In this document: positions 36,198 through 44,378 of the stretch, one piece after another | Position numbering within the stretch: position 1 is the stretch's first letter | Layout: each line of letters begins with the position of its first letter | Source: Streptomyces sp. AV19 | GTDB lineage: Bacteria > Actinomycetota > Actinomycetes > Streptomycetales > Streptomycetaceae | Reading direction: 5' to 3' | DNA length: 64,000 bases | NCBI RefSeq assembly: GCF_015999245.1 | Contig: NZ_JAEAMR010000004.1 | Location: 136,255 to 200,254 of the forward strand | Position numbers and translations under genes: made by a program | The notes under the pieces: generated by a model | What the model was told of the DNA's origin: nothing | Databases searched by the model: none | The model's input: only the letters and a program-made list of their open reading frames with translations

Positions 36198-36974
36198 TCA
36201 GTTCGTGCGGCCCTTGGCCTCGAAGGCCTTCATGCGGTCCAGGACCGCCTCCGCCGTCGGGCGGTGGAGCTCGTCCACGATGCTGCCGTCCGCCAGGAAG
36301 AGCACGCGGTCCGCGTACGAGGCGGCCACCGGGTCGTGCGTCACCATGACGACCGTCTGCTCCAGGGCCCGTACCGACTCCGCGAGGAAGCCCAGGAGTT
36401 CGGCGCCCGAGCGGGAGTCGAGGTTGCCCGTGGGCTCGTCCGCGAAGATGATCTCCGGCTTGGCGGTGAGCGCGCGGGCCACGGCCACGCGCTGCTGCTG
36501 GCCGCCGGAGAGCTGGTTCGGCCGGTGGCCGAGGCGGCCGGACAGGCCCAGGGTCGTCACGATCTGCCCGAGCCACTCGGGGTCGGGCTTCCGGCCCGCG
36601 ATGTCCATCGGCAGGGTGATGTTCTCCAGCGCCGTGAGCGTCGGCAGGAGGTTGAACGCCTGGAAGACGAAGCCCACCTTGTCCCGGCGCAGCCGGGTCA
36701 GCTGCCGGTCGCCGAGCGAGGCGAGCTCGGTGTCGCCGATGACGGTGGAGCCGGAGGAGACGGTGTCCAGGCCGGCCATGCAGTGCATGAGCGTCGACTT
36801 GCCGGAGCCGGACGGGCCCATGATCGCCGTGAACTCGCCCCGGCGGAACTCGACGGAGACCGAGTCCAGCGCGGTCACCCGGGTCTCCCCGTGGCCGTAG
36901 ACCTTGCTCAGGCCGGTGGCGCGGGCGACGACGGTGCCGGCGCGGGGGGTGGTCAGGGGGGCCGTTGGGGACAC
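36198..36974 (-). CDS. ABC transporter ATP-binding protein (MacB/LolD type)
   Basis: This 258-residue ATPase has Walker A GPSGSGKST (residues 53-61), Q-loop VFQAFNLLP, signature LSGGQQQR, Walker B IIFADEPTGNLD and H-loop VVMVTHDPVAA. Length and the TRVTALDSVSVEFRRGEFTAIMG entry match the MacB/LolD subfamily. GTG 36974 has GAGGAG 7 bases before; a longer Pro-rich frame to 37073 is unlikely. The permease gene follows after 115 bases, which contain a piece of the local GC repeat. Confidence 0.92.
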   Translation of the reverse strand: MSPTAPLTTPRAGTVVARATGLSKVYGHGETRVTALDSVSVEFRRGEFTAIMGPSGSGKSTLMHCMAGLDTVSSGSTVIGDTELASLGDRQLTRLRRDKVGFVFQAFNLLPTLTALENITLPMDIAGRKPDPEWLGQIVTTLGLSGRLGHRPNQLSGGQQQRVAVARALTAKPEIIFADEPTGNLDSRSGAELLGFLAESVRALEQTVVMVTHDPVAASYADRVLFLADGSIVDELHRPTAEAVLDRMKAFEAKGRTN

Positions 36975-37170
36975 GGGGGCTCCTCGGGGGAGGGGGGACG
37001 GTGAGCTCCTCCCATCCTCGGGGGGCGGGGGTGGGGTGGGCGTCGGCCGGAGGACCGGAATGTGGGGTCGCACTTTGGGGTGGGGGAGGGGTGGGGCGTA
37101 GTCCTTGAGATGTACGTGGGCAGCGCGGGGCGTGTGTGGGTGGGTGCGGGCTCGCGGGGGGCGGTTTGGT

Positions 37171-37382
37171 TTGCCCCTGCCCCGCCCCCAGAGGGGGCAC
37201 CCCCACTTTCACCGTTTCTCGCCGCGCTCCGCGCGGGGCAACGCGGCTTCGCCGCGTTCGTCCTCAAACGCCGGACGGCTGATTCCCGCGCCCGGGCGCG
37301 CATTCAGCCCGTCCGGCGTTTGAGGACATCGCCCGAGGGGCGGAGCCCCGGAAGAAACGGCGAAAGGGCGGGGCAGGGGCAA
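37171..37382. repeat. 212-bp nested inverted repeat, intact copy of a dispersed element
   Basis: Three nested arm pairs are visible. The outermost is 37171-37187 with 37366-37382 (17 bp perfect). The middle is 37206-37218 with 37353-37365 (one mismatch). The innermost runs from 37260 to about 37282, pairing with about 37305-37326 (gtcctcaaacgccgg). The middle arm equals the core at 36-56 and 8603-8622. It lies between two leftward operons and may terminate transcription. It has no coding frame and resembles a dispersed miniature repeat. Confidence 0.7.
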
Positions 37383-37406
37383 AACCAACTCACCCGCCCC
37401 GCAGGG

Positions 37407-38243
37407 CTACCCCTTCACCGCCCCACCCAGCGCGAAGCCCCCGCCGATCCTCCGCGCCACCACCGCGTACAGCAGCACCACCGGCGTCGAGTACAGGATC
37501 GAGAACGCCGCCAGCTGGCCGTAGGCCACCTGTCCGTAGCTCCCGAAGAACGTGAAGACCGTGACCGACGCCGGCAGCTGGTCCGGGGAGAGCAGGAGCA
37601 GGAACGGGACGAAGAAGTTTCCCCACATCAGCGCGAAGCAGTAGACCGCCACCACCCCCACCCCCGGGCCCATCAGCGGTAGCACCACCCACGTCAGTGT
37701 GCGCAGCCGGCCTGCGCCGTCCGTCCAGGCGGCCTCCTCCAGCGATCGGGGCACGCCGTCCATGAAGGTCTTCATCAGCCAGATGGCGAAGGGGAGTTGG
37801 GCGGCGGCCAGGAAGAGGATCGTGCCGCCCATGGTGTCGATGAGGTTGACCCGGACGAACAGCCCGTAGACCGGCACCATGATCGCCGTGATCGGGAGGC
37901 ACGTGGTGAACAGGACGGTCAGCAGGTAGGGGCGGACGAGACGGGAGCGGAAGCGGGACAGCGGGTACGCCGCGAGGGCCGCGCAGGCCACGGTCAGCGC
38001 GGCCGCCCCGCCGCACAGCACCAGGCTGTTGAGCATCGGCGTGAAGGTGATCTCGTCGGTCAGGACGGCGGAGAAGTTCTCCGTCGTCGCCGGCGACGGG
38101 GCCCGTACGCGCAGCCCGGCCCCGCCGTCCACGGAGGCCAGCACCAGCCACACCAGCGGGAGCGCGAACGCGGCGGCCGCGACGATCAGCGCCGCGTCGG
38201 CGGCCAGGCGGTGGCGGGTGCGGCGGGAGAGGAGCGGTGGCAT
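37407..38243 (-). CDS. carbohydrate ABC transporter permease, MalG type
   Basis: This 278-residue inner-membrane permease has six helices. The EAA loop is EEAAWTDGAGRLRTLTWVVLPLMGPG, which contacts the ATPase. The sixth helix region (ASVTVFTFFGSYGQVAYGQLAAFSILYSTPVVLLYAVV) and the end GGAVKG are typical of MalG-like sugar permeases. ATG 38243 has GGAGGTG 7 bases before. It stands alone; its likely partners, the first permease and a binding protein, lie 7.2 kb away at 45495-47728 on the same strand. No ATPase is present, so it may share a multitasking ATPase such as MsiK. Confidence 0.9.
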   Translation of the reverse strand: MPPLLSRRTRHRLAADAALIVAAAAFALPLVWLVLASVDGGAGLRVRAPSPATTENFSAVLTDEITFTPMLNSLVLCGGAAALTVACAALAAYPLSRFRSRLVRPYLLTVLFTTCLPITAIMVPVYGLFVRVNLIDTMGGTILFLAAAQLPFAIWLMKTFMDGVPRSLEEAAWTDGAGRLRTLTWVVLPLMGPGVGVVAVYCFALMWGNFFVPFLLLLSPDQLPASVTVFTFFGSYGQVAYGQLAAFSILYSTPVVLLYAVVARRIGGGFALGGAVKG

Positions 38244-38280
38244 ACGGCAGGCACCTCCGCCCCGGAGCGTAGCGAGGCGC

Positions 38281-38886
38281 TCAGGGCGCGGGGAAGGTGC
38301 CTCGGGGCGAGGGGAAGGCGCTCATCGCGATGTCGACCGCCCGGTGCAGCTCCTCCGGCGTCGCCCCGCCCGCCGCCTGCACGGCCACGCCGTACCAGAC
38401 GAGGCCGACGAACTGGGCCAGCCCGCGCACGTCGGCGTCCGGCGCCAAGTCGCCGTCCCGCCGGGCCTGTTCGAAGCGGCGGCAGAGCGCGGCCTCGGCG
38501 GCGTGCCGCCGGGCGGCCGTCTCGTCGCGGACGGCGCCGGCCTGCTCGCCGGTGGCCAGTGCGCCCTGCACCATCAGGCACCCGGGGGCGTCCCCGCCCG
38601 TGGCCGCGGCGACCGTCCCGCGCAGCAGGGTCTCGGCGCAGGCGCGCGCAGTGGGCTGCTCGAACGCCTCGCGCACATGGTCCGCGCGGTCCGCGTAGCG
38701 GTCGAGGGCCTTGCGGTAGAGGGACTCCTTGTTGCCGTACGCGGCGTACAGGCTCGGGCGGTTGATGCCCATCGCCGCGGTGAGGTCGGAGAGCGCCGTC
38801 CCCTCGTAGCCCTGTCGCCAGAAGACGGCGACGGCGCGGTCCAGTCGTTCGTCGAGGTCGAACTCGCGCGGTCGTCCGGTCGTCAT
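38281..38886 (-). CDS. TetR family regulator, divergent from an SDR gene
   Basis: This 201-residue regulator has an N-terminal HTH (REFDLDERLDRAVAVFWRQGYEGTALSDLTAAMGINRPSLYAAYGNKESLYRKALDRY), like the PsrA/AcrR group. The C-terminal domain has a TetR_C_6 look (LAQFVGLVWYGVAVQAAGGATPEELHRAVDIAM). It is divergent from the SDR gene with 97 bp between the starts, and probably represses that gene and itself. ATG 38886 (MTTGRPREF) is the family start; the extended frame to 39087 overlaps the SDR gene. Confidence 0.9.
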   Translation of the reverse strand: MTTGRPREFDLDERLDRAVAVFWRQGYEGTALSDLTAAMGINRPSLYAAYGNKESLYRKALDRYADRADHVREAFEQPTARACAETLLRGTVAAATGGDAPGCLMVQGALATGEQAGAVRDETAARRHAAEAALCRRFEQARRDGDLAPDADVRGLAQFVGLVWYGVAVQAAGGATPEELHRAVDIAMSAFPSPRGTFPAP

Positions 38887-38913
38887 GCCCTGCCTCCGTG
38901 ACCCCGTTCCCAC

Positions 38914-38968
38914 TTCTGTACCGATCGATATGATACCTTCTCGCTGTTGCGTACCGAGCAGTACAGAA
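38914..38968. promoter_or_regulatory. TetR/SDR intergenic operator candidates
   Basis: Arms ttctgtac and gtacagaa are perfect but 39 bases apart. Between them is gtaccgagcagtac, a second partial palindrome, and gtaccgatcgatatgatacc, a third. The repeated gtac/gatacc core in a short divergent spacer fits the TetR regulator's operator, possibly two sites. Confidence 0.5.
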
Positions 38969-38983
38969 CTAGGGGAGGCTGTC

Positions 38984-39781
38984 ATGCCGGAGAAGACGGA
39001 AAAGACGGAAAAGACGGAGAAGGCGGAGAAGGCGGAGAAGGCGCTCAAGGGCAAGGTCGCGCTGGTCACCGGAGGCTCGCGGGGCATCGGCGCGGCGACG
39101 GCGCGGGTACTGGCCGAGGCGGGGGCGGACGTGGCGATCGGTTACGCGGCGTCCGCGGACCGGGCCGCGGAGGTCGTGCGGGAGCTGGAGGCCAAGGGCG
39201 TACGGGCCGCCGCGTACCGCGCCGACCTGGGCGACCCCGGGCAGGTGGCCCGCCTCGTCGCCGGCGTGGCCGAGGACTTCGGCCGGCTGGACGTCCTCGT
39301 CAACAACGCCGGGGTGATGGCGCGGGCCGCGGTGGACGACGCCGGTGCCGACATCGCCGCCCTGGACCGGCAGTTCGCGGTCAACACCGGCGGCGTCGTG
39401 GCCGCGATACGGGCGGCGGCCGGCCTCCTGGAGGAGAACGGCCGCATCATCACCATCGGTTCGAACCTCGCCAGCCGCACGGCGTTCCCGGGCGTCGCCG
39501 ACTACGCGGCGGCCAAGGCGGCCGTCGTCGGCTACAGCAAGGGGGCCGCGCGGGACCTCGGCCCCCGGGGGATCACGGTCAACGTGCTCCAGGCCGGCTC
39601 CACGAACACGGAGATGAACCCCGAGGACGCGCCCAAGGCGGACCTCCAGCGGTCGGTCAACGCCCTGGGGCGCTACGCACGGCCCGAGGAGATCGCGTTC
39701 GGCGTCCTCTTCCTGGCCAGTCCGCAGGCCTCGTTCGTGACCGGCGCGGTCCTCGACGTCGACGGCGGCGCGCTGGCGTGA
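38984..39781 (+). CDS. short-chain dehydrogenase/reductase with Glu-Lys-Thr tail
   Basis: This is a 265-residue classical SDR. The Rossmann motif is GGSRGIG (around residues 30-36), then LVNNAGVMARA. The catalytic Ser-Tyr-Lys set is in TIGSNLASRTAFPGVADYAAAKAAVVGYSK. The C-terminal FVTGAVLDVDGG is standard for FabG-like enzymes. It would reduce a carbonyl or oxidise an alcohol with NAD(P); the substrate is unknown. The N-terminus carries an unusual charged repeat (EKTEKTEKTEKAEKAEKAL) encoded by a microrepeat. ATG 38984 has AGGGGAGG just before. Confidence 0.9.
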   Translation: MPEKTEKTEKTEKAEKAEKALKGKVALVTGGSRGIGAATARVLAEAGADVAIGYAASADRAAEVVRELEAKGVRAAAYRADLGDPGQVARLVAGVAEDFGRLDVLVNNAGVMARAAVDDAGADIAALDRQFAVNTGGVVAAIRAAAGLLEENGRIITIGSNLASRTAFPGVADYAAAKAAVVGYSKGAARDLGPRGITVNVLQAGSTNTEMNPEDAPKADLQRSVNALGRYARPEEIAFGVLFLASPQASFVTGAVLDVDGGALA

Positions 39782-39802
39782 CCGGGCCCGGCCCGGCGGG
39801 TG

Positions 39803-40231
39803 TCAGGTCTGCGGCGGCGACGAGTAGACCTGCGCCGCGAACGCGTGCACCTTGTCCTCCGGCAGGTTCCGCGCCACGTCCGCCTCGCTGATCATCCCGA
39901 CCAGCTTCTTGTTCTCGATCACGGGGAGCCGGCGGATGTGGTGCTCGCCCATCTCCCTGACGACGTCCTCCACGCTGGCGTTGGCGTCGATCCAGCGCGG
40001 CGTGCCCTGGACGAGGTCGGCCGCGGTGCACTGCGAGGGGTCGTGGCCCTCGGCCACGCACTTCACGACGATGTCGCGGTCGGTGATGATCCCGCACAGC
40101 CGCTCGTTCTCGTCGCTGACGGGCAGCGCGCCGACGTGGAGGCGGCGCATCCGCTGCGCGGCGTGGAGCAGTGTCTCCGTCTTGGGGATCCACTGCGCGC
40201 CCTCGTGCATGATCTCCTTGGCTGTGGTCAT
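39803..40231 (-). CDS. CBS domain protein
   Basis: This 142-residue protein of two CBS motifs forms a Bateman module. CBS1 has ETLLHAAQRMRRLHVGALPVSDENERLCGIITDRDIVVKCVAEG. CBS2 has ASVEDVVREMGEHHIRRLPVIENKKLVGMISEADVARNL. It binds adenine nucleotides in known relatives and may act as an energy-state sensor or a DNA-binding helper. The MTTAKEIMHEGAQWI start is typical. ATG 40231 has AGGAGGG 6 bases before. It converges with the SDR gene, 21 bases apart. Confidence 0.92.
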   Translation of the reverse strand: MTTAKEIMHEGAQWIPKTETLLHAAQRMRRLHVGALPVSDENERLCGIITDRDIVVKCVAEGHDPSQCTAADLVQGTPRWIDANASVEDVVREMGEHHIRRLPVIENKKLVGMISEADVARNLPEDKVHAFAAQVYSSPPQT

Positions 40232-40442
40232 GGTGTCCCTCCTGTCTGCCGCCCCGTTCTGAGCGGGTGCCCCGCCCGGTGCGTGGTGAGCCCGGACGGG
40301 GCACGCCGACCATCCATCCCCTCCATGGTTGCTCCGCCGCCGGGGATCGGCGACCGGGCGGGGCGGTGCCGCCGGTGCCAGACTGGGACGAAAGGTGCCC
40401 TCGCGCATCGTGTCGTCCGTCCGGAGAGGGGGCGTGTTCCCC

Positions 40443-41228
40443 ATGCTCACCACCGACTTCGTCGCCGGGGCGCCCAACTGGATCGACCTGGGCAGCCCCG
40501 ACACCGGGCAGGCCGCCGGCTTCTACACGTCCGTCCTCGGCTGGGACTTCGCGTCGGCGGGGCCCGGCGCGGGCGGCTACGGCTTCTTCCGGAAGGACGG
40601 CGCCACGGTCGCCGCGCTCGGTCCGCTGACGGAGGAAGGCGTTTCGTCGGCGTGGACCGTCTACTTCCAGTCGCCCGACGCGGACGCCACGGCCAAGTCC
40701 GTGGAAAAGGGCGGCGGTACGGTCCGGGTGGCGCCGTCCGACGTCATGGACGCGGGGCGGATGGGCTGCTTCACCGACCCCGGCGGGGCCGAGTTCGCCG
40801 TCTGGCAGCCGGCCGGGGTCGGCGGCCTGGAGCGGACGTCGGAGGAGGGCGCGCTGTGCTGGGTCGAGGCGCACGTGCCCGACCCGACCGTCGAATACGC
40901 CTTCTACCGGGGCGTGTTCGGGTGGCGGGCCGTGGACATGGAGGTGCCCGGGCTGGTGTACAAGGTGCTGTCCACCGCCGAGGGCGACCAGCAGGAGGCG
41001 GCCTTCGGCGGCATGGCACCGCTCCTGGAGGGCGACCGGCCGTGCTGGATTCCGTACTTCTGCGTCGGCGACCCGGACGCGACGGTCGTGGCGGCGGAGG
41101 TCGGCGGCGGTTCGGCGCGGATGGCGCCGGCGGACGTGGCCGGCGTGGGCCGGATCGCCTGGATCGAGGATCCGTCCGGGGCGGTGTTCGCCGTCATCAG
41201 GCCGGACCGGCCGGCGGCGGCCGCGTAA
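40443..41228 (+). CDS. VOC superfamily protein with two glyoxalase-like modules
   Basis: This 261-residue protein consists of two VOC beta-alpha-beta-beta-beta modules. Module one is PNWIDLGSPDTGQAAGFYTSVLGWDFASAG with GRMGCFTDPGGAEFAVWQP. Module two is LCWVEAHVPDPTVEYAFYRGVFGWRAVDM with GRIAWIEDPSGAVFAVIRP. Both keep the FYxxVxGW helix and the C-terminal Glu- or Asp-bearing strand. Such proteins are common in Streptomyces and serve as ring-cleavage, glyoxalase or resistance proteins; the role here is open. The start is ATG 40443; GTG 40434 is an alternative. Confidence 0.88.
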   Translation: MLTTDFVAGAPNWIDLGSPDTGQAAGFYTSVLGWDFASAGPGAGGYGFFRKDGATVAALGPLTEEGVSSAWTVYFQSPDADATAKSVEKGGGTVRVAPSDVMDAGRMGCFTDPGGAEFAVWQPAGVGGLERTSEEGALCWVEAHVPDPTVEYAFYRGVFGWRAVDMEVPGLVYKVLSTAEGDQQEAAFGGMAPLLEGDRPCWIPYFCVGDPDATVVAAEVGGGSARMAPADVAGVGRIAWIEDPSGAVFAVIRPDRPAAAA

Positions 41229-41373
41229 TCCCTGTCATCCGTAATCCCTGTCGTCTCCGACGGGCTTGCCTTTGACGGGGTTTGTTGCGGATAGGACTTG
41301 TTTTTACCTTTGCTTTGCGTTTAGATCGGCTCCGCCTGATCATCCGTGCTTGCCCCGAAAGGTCCCCGTACTC

Positions 41374-41820
41374 GTGAAGCGTTCCGTCCGTCATGCCCTC
41401 TCCGCCCTGGCGCTGGCCGGTCTCGCCGTGACCGCCGCGGCCGGGTGCGGGGCCGGGGACTCCGTGAAGAAGGCCGTCGAGGAGGTCGAGCAGTCGGCCT
41501 CGGCTGCGGCCGACGAGGTCGAGAAGAAGGCCAACGGACCCTTCGAGGTGACCTACGAGGTCACGGCCGACCAGCCGCTGGACTCCGTCGAGTACGAGGA
41601 GGGCCGCGAGGCGCAGAAGGCCGTGGAGTCCCCGAAGGCTCCGTGGCGGACGACGGTGACGCTGAAGGACATGACGCCGCCGAGCGTGATGGCCACCGGT
41701 GCGGAGGAGAGCGGGTCGGTCACCTGCCGGATCCTCTACAAGGGCAAGGTCATCAAGGAGAAGACGGCGAAGGGGGAGTTCGCGAGTGCGTCGTGCGTGG
41801 CGGTGGCGCCGCGGCTGTAG
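41374..41820 (+). CDS. MmpS-like lipoprotein
   Basis: This 148-residue lipoprotein has its lipobox ending AAGC with Cys25. The mature part has an MmpS-type beta fold: FEVTYEVTADQPLDSVEYEEGREAQ, then SPKAPWRTTVTLKDMTPPSVMATGAEESGSVTCRILYKGKVIKEKTAKGEFASASC. A Cys pair at SVTCRI and SASC fits the family. MmpS proteins work with MmpL transporters in mycobacteria, but Streptomyces copies are usually orphans, as here. GTG 41374 is followed by a standard signal (VKRSVRHALSALALAGL). AT-rich DNA with T-runs precedes it at 41240-41340. Confidence 0.8.
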   Translation: MKRSVRHALSALALAGLAVTAAAGCGAGDSVKKAVEEVEQSASAAADEVEKKANGPFEVTYEVTADQPLDSVEYEEGREAQKAVESPKAPWRTTVTLKDMTPPSVMATGAEESGSVTCRILYKGKVIKEKTAKGEFASASCVAVAPRL

Positions 41821-42415
41821 TGCGGGGTGGTGCGTTGTTTTCGGTGCGTTCGGTGCGTTCGGTGCGTTCGGTGCGTTCGGTGCGCGGGCCGGGCGCGGCG
41901 CCCTGTGGGGAGGGTGCCGCCGGCCCGGCGGGTGCGGCGTGGGTACCCCTTCCGGTCGCTCAACTACCCGTGCGGGCCTGAGAGTTCGCGTACGCCGCGC
42001 TGGGGTGCGGGGCGGCGGACGGGAGTGACCGGGGTGGGATCTGCCGCTGATTGATCGGAGGGCCAGCCATCACTTCGCGAGGATGTCTTTTCAGCCAGAG
42101 GCTGTACGGCTAGCGTCCCAAGCTGTGCAGAGATGTCCGAAGTGAGGGCGTAAACCCGAACGTGGCAGCTGCCGTCGTATGAGCTCCGCCCATTGCCGCC
42201 ATTTCCCGTCGAACGATGACCGCATCTTCCCCTCCCGTAACAGCCGGATCACTCGCGGTGTGCGAGAAAAAGGGTTCGATCACCCCCGTAGGCCGAACCC
42301 TGAGTTCGATGATGCAGGAGAGATACGATCATTACTTCGGGGAACTTTTCCCAAGAAAAATCATCCGACCAAAGCGGCTTCCCTTCGGGGGGAGGCCGTG
42401 GTAAGGGGGGAATCC
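41821..42415. other. 595-bp region without a confirmed gene
   Basis: It begins with a 9-bp tandem array at 41841-41884. The middle is lower in GC and holds no supportable gene. The last 240 bases lead up to the MmyB-like regulator, with an open frame from 42179 that is more likely a leader than coding. A small hairpin (gcggcttcccttcggggggaggcc) lies just before the start. Confidence 0.5.
41841..41884. repeat. 9-bp tandem array, five units
   Basis: The unit tcggtgcgt repeats four times perfectly, plus a fifth of eight bases (41877-41884). It lies 20 bases after the lipoprotein stop. It looks like a slippage array; no coding role is apparent. Confidence 0.85.
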
Positions 42416-43243
42416 GTGGACAAAGGAGCGCTTCAGCAGCTTTTGCGTGAGCGGAGAGCGGCTGTCACACCGGAAGAGTACGGATTGACCCGCCCCTCGC
42501 GACAGGGGCGACGCGCTCCTGGTCTGAGCCAATCGCAGATGGACCAGCTGCTGCACCGCACCCACGGGACGTACAACCGTTTGGAGGCGGGCAACTACCC
42601 GAATCCGCCCGAGGAATTATTGCGGGACGTGGCCCGGCTGCTGGCCTTCAATGAGCACGAGTGGACGTTGCTGTGGCTCTACACGATGCACCGCGACCCT
42701 CCCACCCCCCTCCACCCGACCTCCGGTACGCAGGTGCGGGACGCGTGGGGAACCGTGGTGCAGAGCATTTCCCACATCGCCTACATCAGTGACCAGAGCT
42801 GGCAGGTCGTGACGTACAACGACGCCTTCGCGGCCATGTTCCCCGACCGGAAGGTCTGTGCGAACACCATGCGCTGGATGGTGCTCGATCCCTCCGCGCG
42901 CGACGTGTTGGCAGGCTGGGAGGACCACTGGCTGCCGATGGCCCTGCCCCAGATGCGGGCCGCCGTCGCCGCGCTGCCGCACGACGAGACACTCGCCGAA
43001 CTCGAGGCGGACATCCTCGCCGACCCCATCGCCGGCCCCCTGTACAAGGCCGGTGGCGGCGGTGCGTTCGCCCACCCCGACGGCGACGAACGGCCCCTCA
43101 ATCACGCGGAACTCGGAAAGGGCTGGGTGACGCTCTGTGCCGCTGAACCGCTGTCGCATCCCCGTGTCCGCCTGATGGTGATGATCTTCCATCCGGGCGA
43201 AGAGCGCCGGAACGCCCCCCAGACCGTTCTGCGAGCGCCGTGA
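42416..43243 (+). CDS. MmyB-like XRE regulator A with a TTA codon
   Basis: This 275-residue protein has an HTH (ALQQLLRERRAAVTPEEYGLTRPSRQGRRAPGLSQSQMDQLLHRTHGTYNRLEAG). The MmyB-type ligand domain follows (ISHIAYISDQSWQVVTYNDAFAAMFPDR, NTMRWMVLDPSARDVLAGWEDHWLPMALPQMRAAVAAL, RPLNHAELGKGWVTLCAAEPLSHPRVRLMVMIFHP). This group often controls nearby biosynthetic genes. Codon 68 is TTA (42617-42619), so translation would depend on the bldA tRNA. GTG 42416 has aaggggggaa just before. The type III PKS gene follows after a hairpin. Confidence 0.85.
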   Translation: MDKGALQQLLRERRAAVTPEEYGLTRPSRQGRRAPGLSQSQMDQLLHRTHGTYNRLEAGNYPNPPEELLRDVARLLAFNEHEWTLLWLYTMHRDPPTPLHPTSGTQVRDAWGTVVQSISHIAYISDQSWQVVTYNDAFAAMFPDRKVCANTMRWMVLDPSARDVLAGWEDHWLPMALPQMRAAVAALPHDETLAELEADILADPIAGPLYKAGGGGAFAHPDGDERPLNHAELGKGWVTLCAAEPLSHPRVRLMVMIFHPGEERRNAPQTVLRAP

Positions 43244-43262
43244 ACAAGAAATCTTCCACAAA

Positions 43263-43286
43263 CGCAGGGGACTTACTGCCCCTGCG
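43263..43286 (+). terminator. hairpin between regulator A and the type III PKS gene
   Basis: Arms cgcagggg and cccctgcg are perfect with an 8-nt loop. It lies 20 bases after the regulator stop. It may terminate that gene or attenuate read-through into the PKS gene. It lacks a T-run. Confidence 0.5.
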
Positions 43287-43328
43287 GCTCCGGCCAGTTC
43301 CCCACCTCACCGATCCGTGGAGGCTCCG

Positions 43329-44378
43329 TTGTCCGCATATGTTGCGCGCCCCGCCATAGCCCTGCCCCAGCACATCGTCACGTTGGACGACATCTGTGAC
43401 GACATCGCGCGCCATCACTCCGGCCATCCGCGCCTGGCGACCTACATGAGGGTCGCGCGGGCGGCCGGTGTCAACACCCGTAGGTTTACCCGGCCCCTCA
43501 ACTCCCCCACGGTCTCCGGATCGGCCACGATCGCGGAGCGCAACCTGGTGGCCTTCGAGGACTCCGCCCGCCTTGCCGAGGAGGCAGCCCGCGCGGCCAT
43601 GGCCAACGCCGGTCTGGAGCCCTCCGACATCGACGCCGTGGTCACCAGCCACACCACGTCCTGGACCACGCCGGGACTCGACGTCCACCTGGTCAACACC
43701 CTGGGCCTGCGTCCCGACGTCCGCCGGACGCCGATGGCCTCGCTCGGCTGCGGCGGCGGGGCCCAGGCCCTGAGCCGTGCCGCCGACGACGTGACCGCGC
43801 GACCCGGCAGCCGGGTACTGGTGGTCGCGGCCGAGACGCTCAGCACGGTCTACCGCCACGAGGACGACGGACTCGGATCCATGATCTACAAGGCGCTGTT
43901 CGGCGACGGCGCCGGAGCGTGCGTCGTCACCGACGTGCCACTGGGCCCGGGTTTCCGCATCGACGCCTGCTGGGAGTATCTGCTGCCCGACAGCCTCGAC
44001 CGCTACTGGTGCACCGTGGACGAGCTGGGCCTGCACTTCGACTCCACGCGCAAGGCCGTCAACGCCACCGACGAGGTCATGCCACCGCTCGTCCGCTGGC
44101 TGGACGGCCCGGGCGGAGCGCGCCCCGAATGGGCCGTCGTCCATGCCGGCGGACCGCGCATCCTCGAGGACGCGGCCAAGGGGCTCGGCGTCGAGGAGAA
44201 GGTGCTGCGGCACTCCTGGGGCAGCCTGGAGGACTGCGGGAACCTCGGGGGCGTGTCCGTCCTCGACGTCCTGGCCCGTACTTACGAGGAACCTCCGGCA
44301 CCGGGTGCGCCGGGGCTGCTGACCGCCTTCGGCCCGGGGTTCTTCGCGGCCGCCTGCCGCGGAGTCTGGTGCGACTGA
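43329..44378 (+). CDS. type III polyketide synthase, RppA/chalcone synthase family
   Basis: This 349-residue enzyme, the usual length, has the triad Cys141 (MASLGCGGGAQAL), His272 (AVVHAGGPRILEDAAKGLG) and Asn305 (DCGNLGGVSVLDVL). The cyclisation pocket motif is AFGPGFFAAACRGVW near the end. The N-terminus VARPAIALPQHIVTLDDI matches the RppA group. It would condense malonyl-CoA or methylmalonyl-CoA onto a starter; the product is unknown. TTG 43329 has GGAGG 5 bases before; GTG 43317 overlaps that site and is less likely. It is flanked by two MmyB-like regulators, with no tailoring enzyme beside it except perhaps the SDR 4 kb away. It overlaps the convergent regulator by 97 bases. Confidence 0.88.
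   Translation: MSAYVARPAIALPQHIVTLDDICDDIARHHSGHPRLATYMRVARAAGVNTRRFTRPLNSPTVSGSATIAERNLVAFEDSARLAEEAARAAMANAGLEPSDIDAVVTSHTTSWTTPGLDVHLVNTLGLRPDVRRTPMASLGCGGGAQALSRAADDVTARPGSRVLVVAAETLSTVYRHEDDGLGSMIYKALFGDGAGACVVTDVPLGPGFRIDACWEYLLPDSLDRYWCTVDELGLHFDSTRKAVNATDEVMPPLVRWLDGPGGARPEWAVVHAGGPRILEDAAKGLGVEEKVLRHSWGSLEDCGNLGGVSVLDVLARTYEEPPAPGAPGLLTAFGPGFFAAACRGVWCD

Noticed and set aside
32786..36349. 1187-codon plus-strand frame across SMI1, ABC permease and ATPase
   Set aside because: It is opposite three genuine genes and reads as low-complexity His/Asp/Gly-rich text, typical of antisense frames in GC-rich DNA.
41841..41884. 9-bp tandem array as a CRISPR or minisatellite gene
   Set aside because: The units are directly adjacent with no spacers, so it is not a CRISPR. 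No reading frame uses it. It is a short slippage array.
42179..42415. Upstream extension of regulator A to ATG 42179
   Set aside because: The added 79 residues show no conserved character, and GTG 42416 has a strong ribosome site directly before the conserved HTH region.
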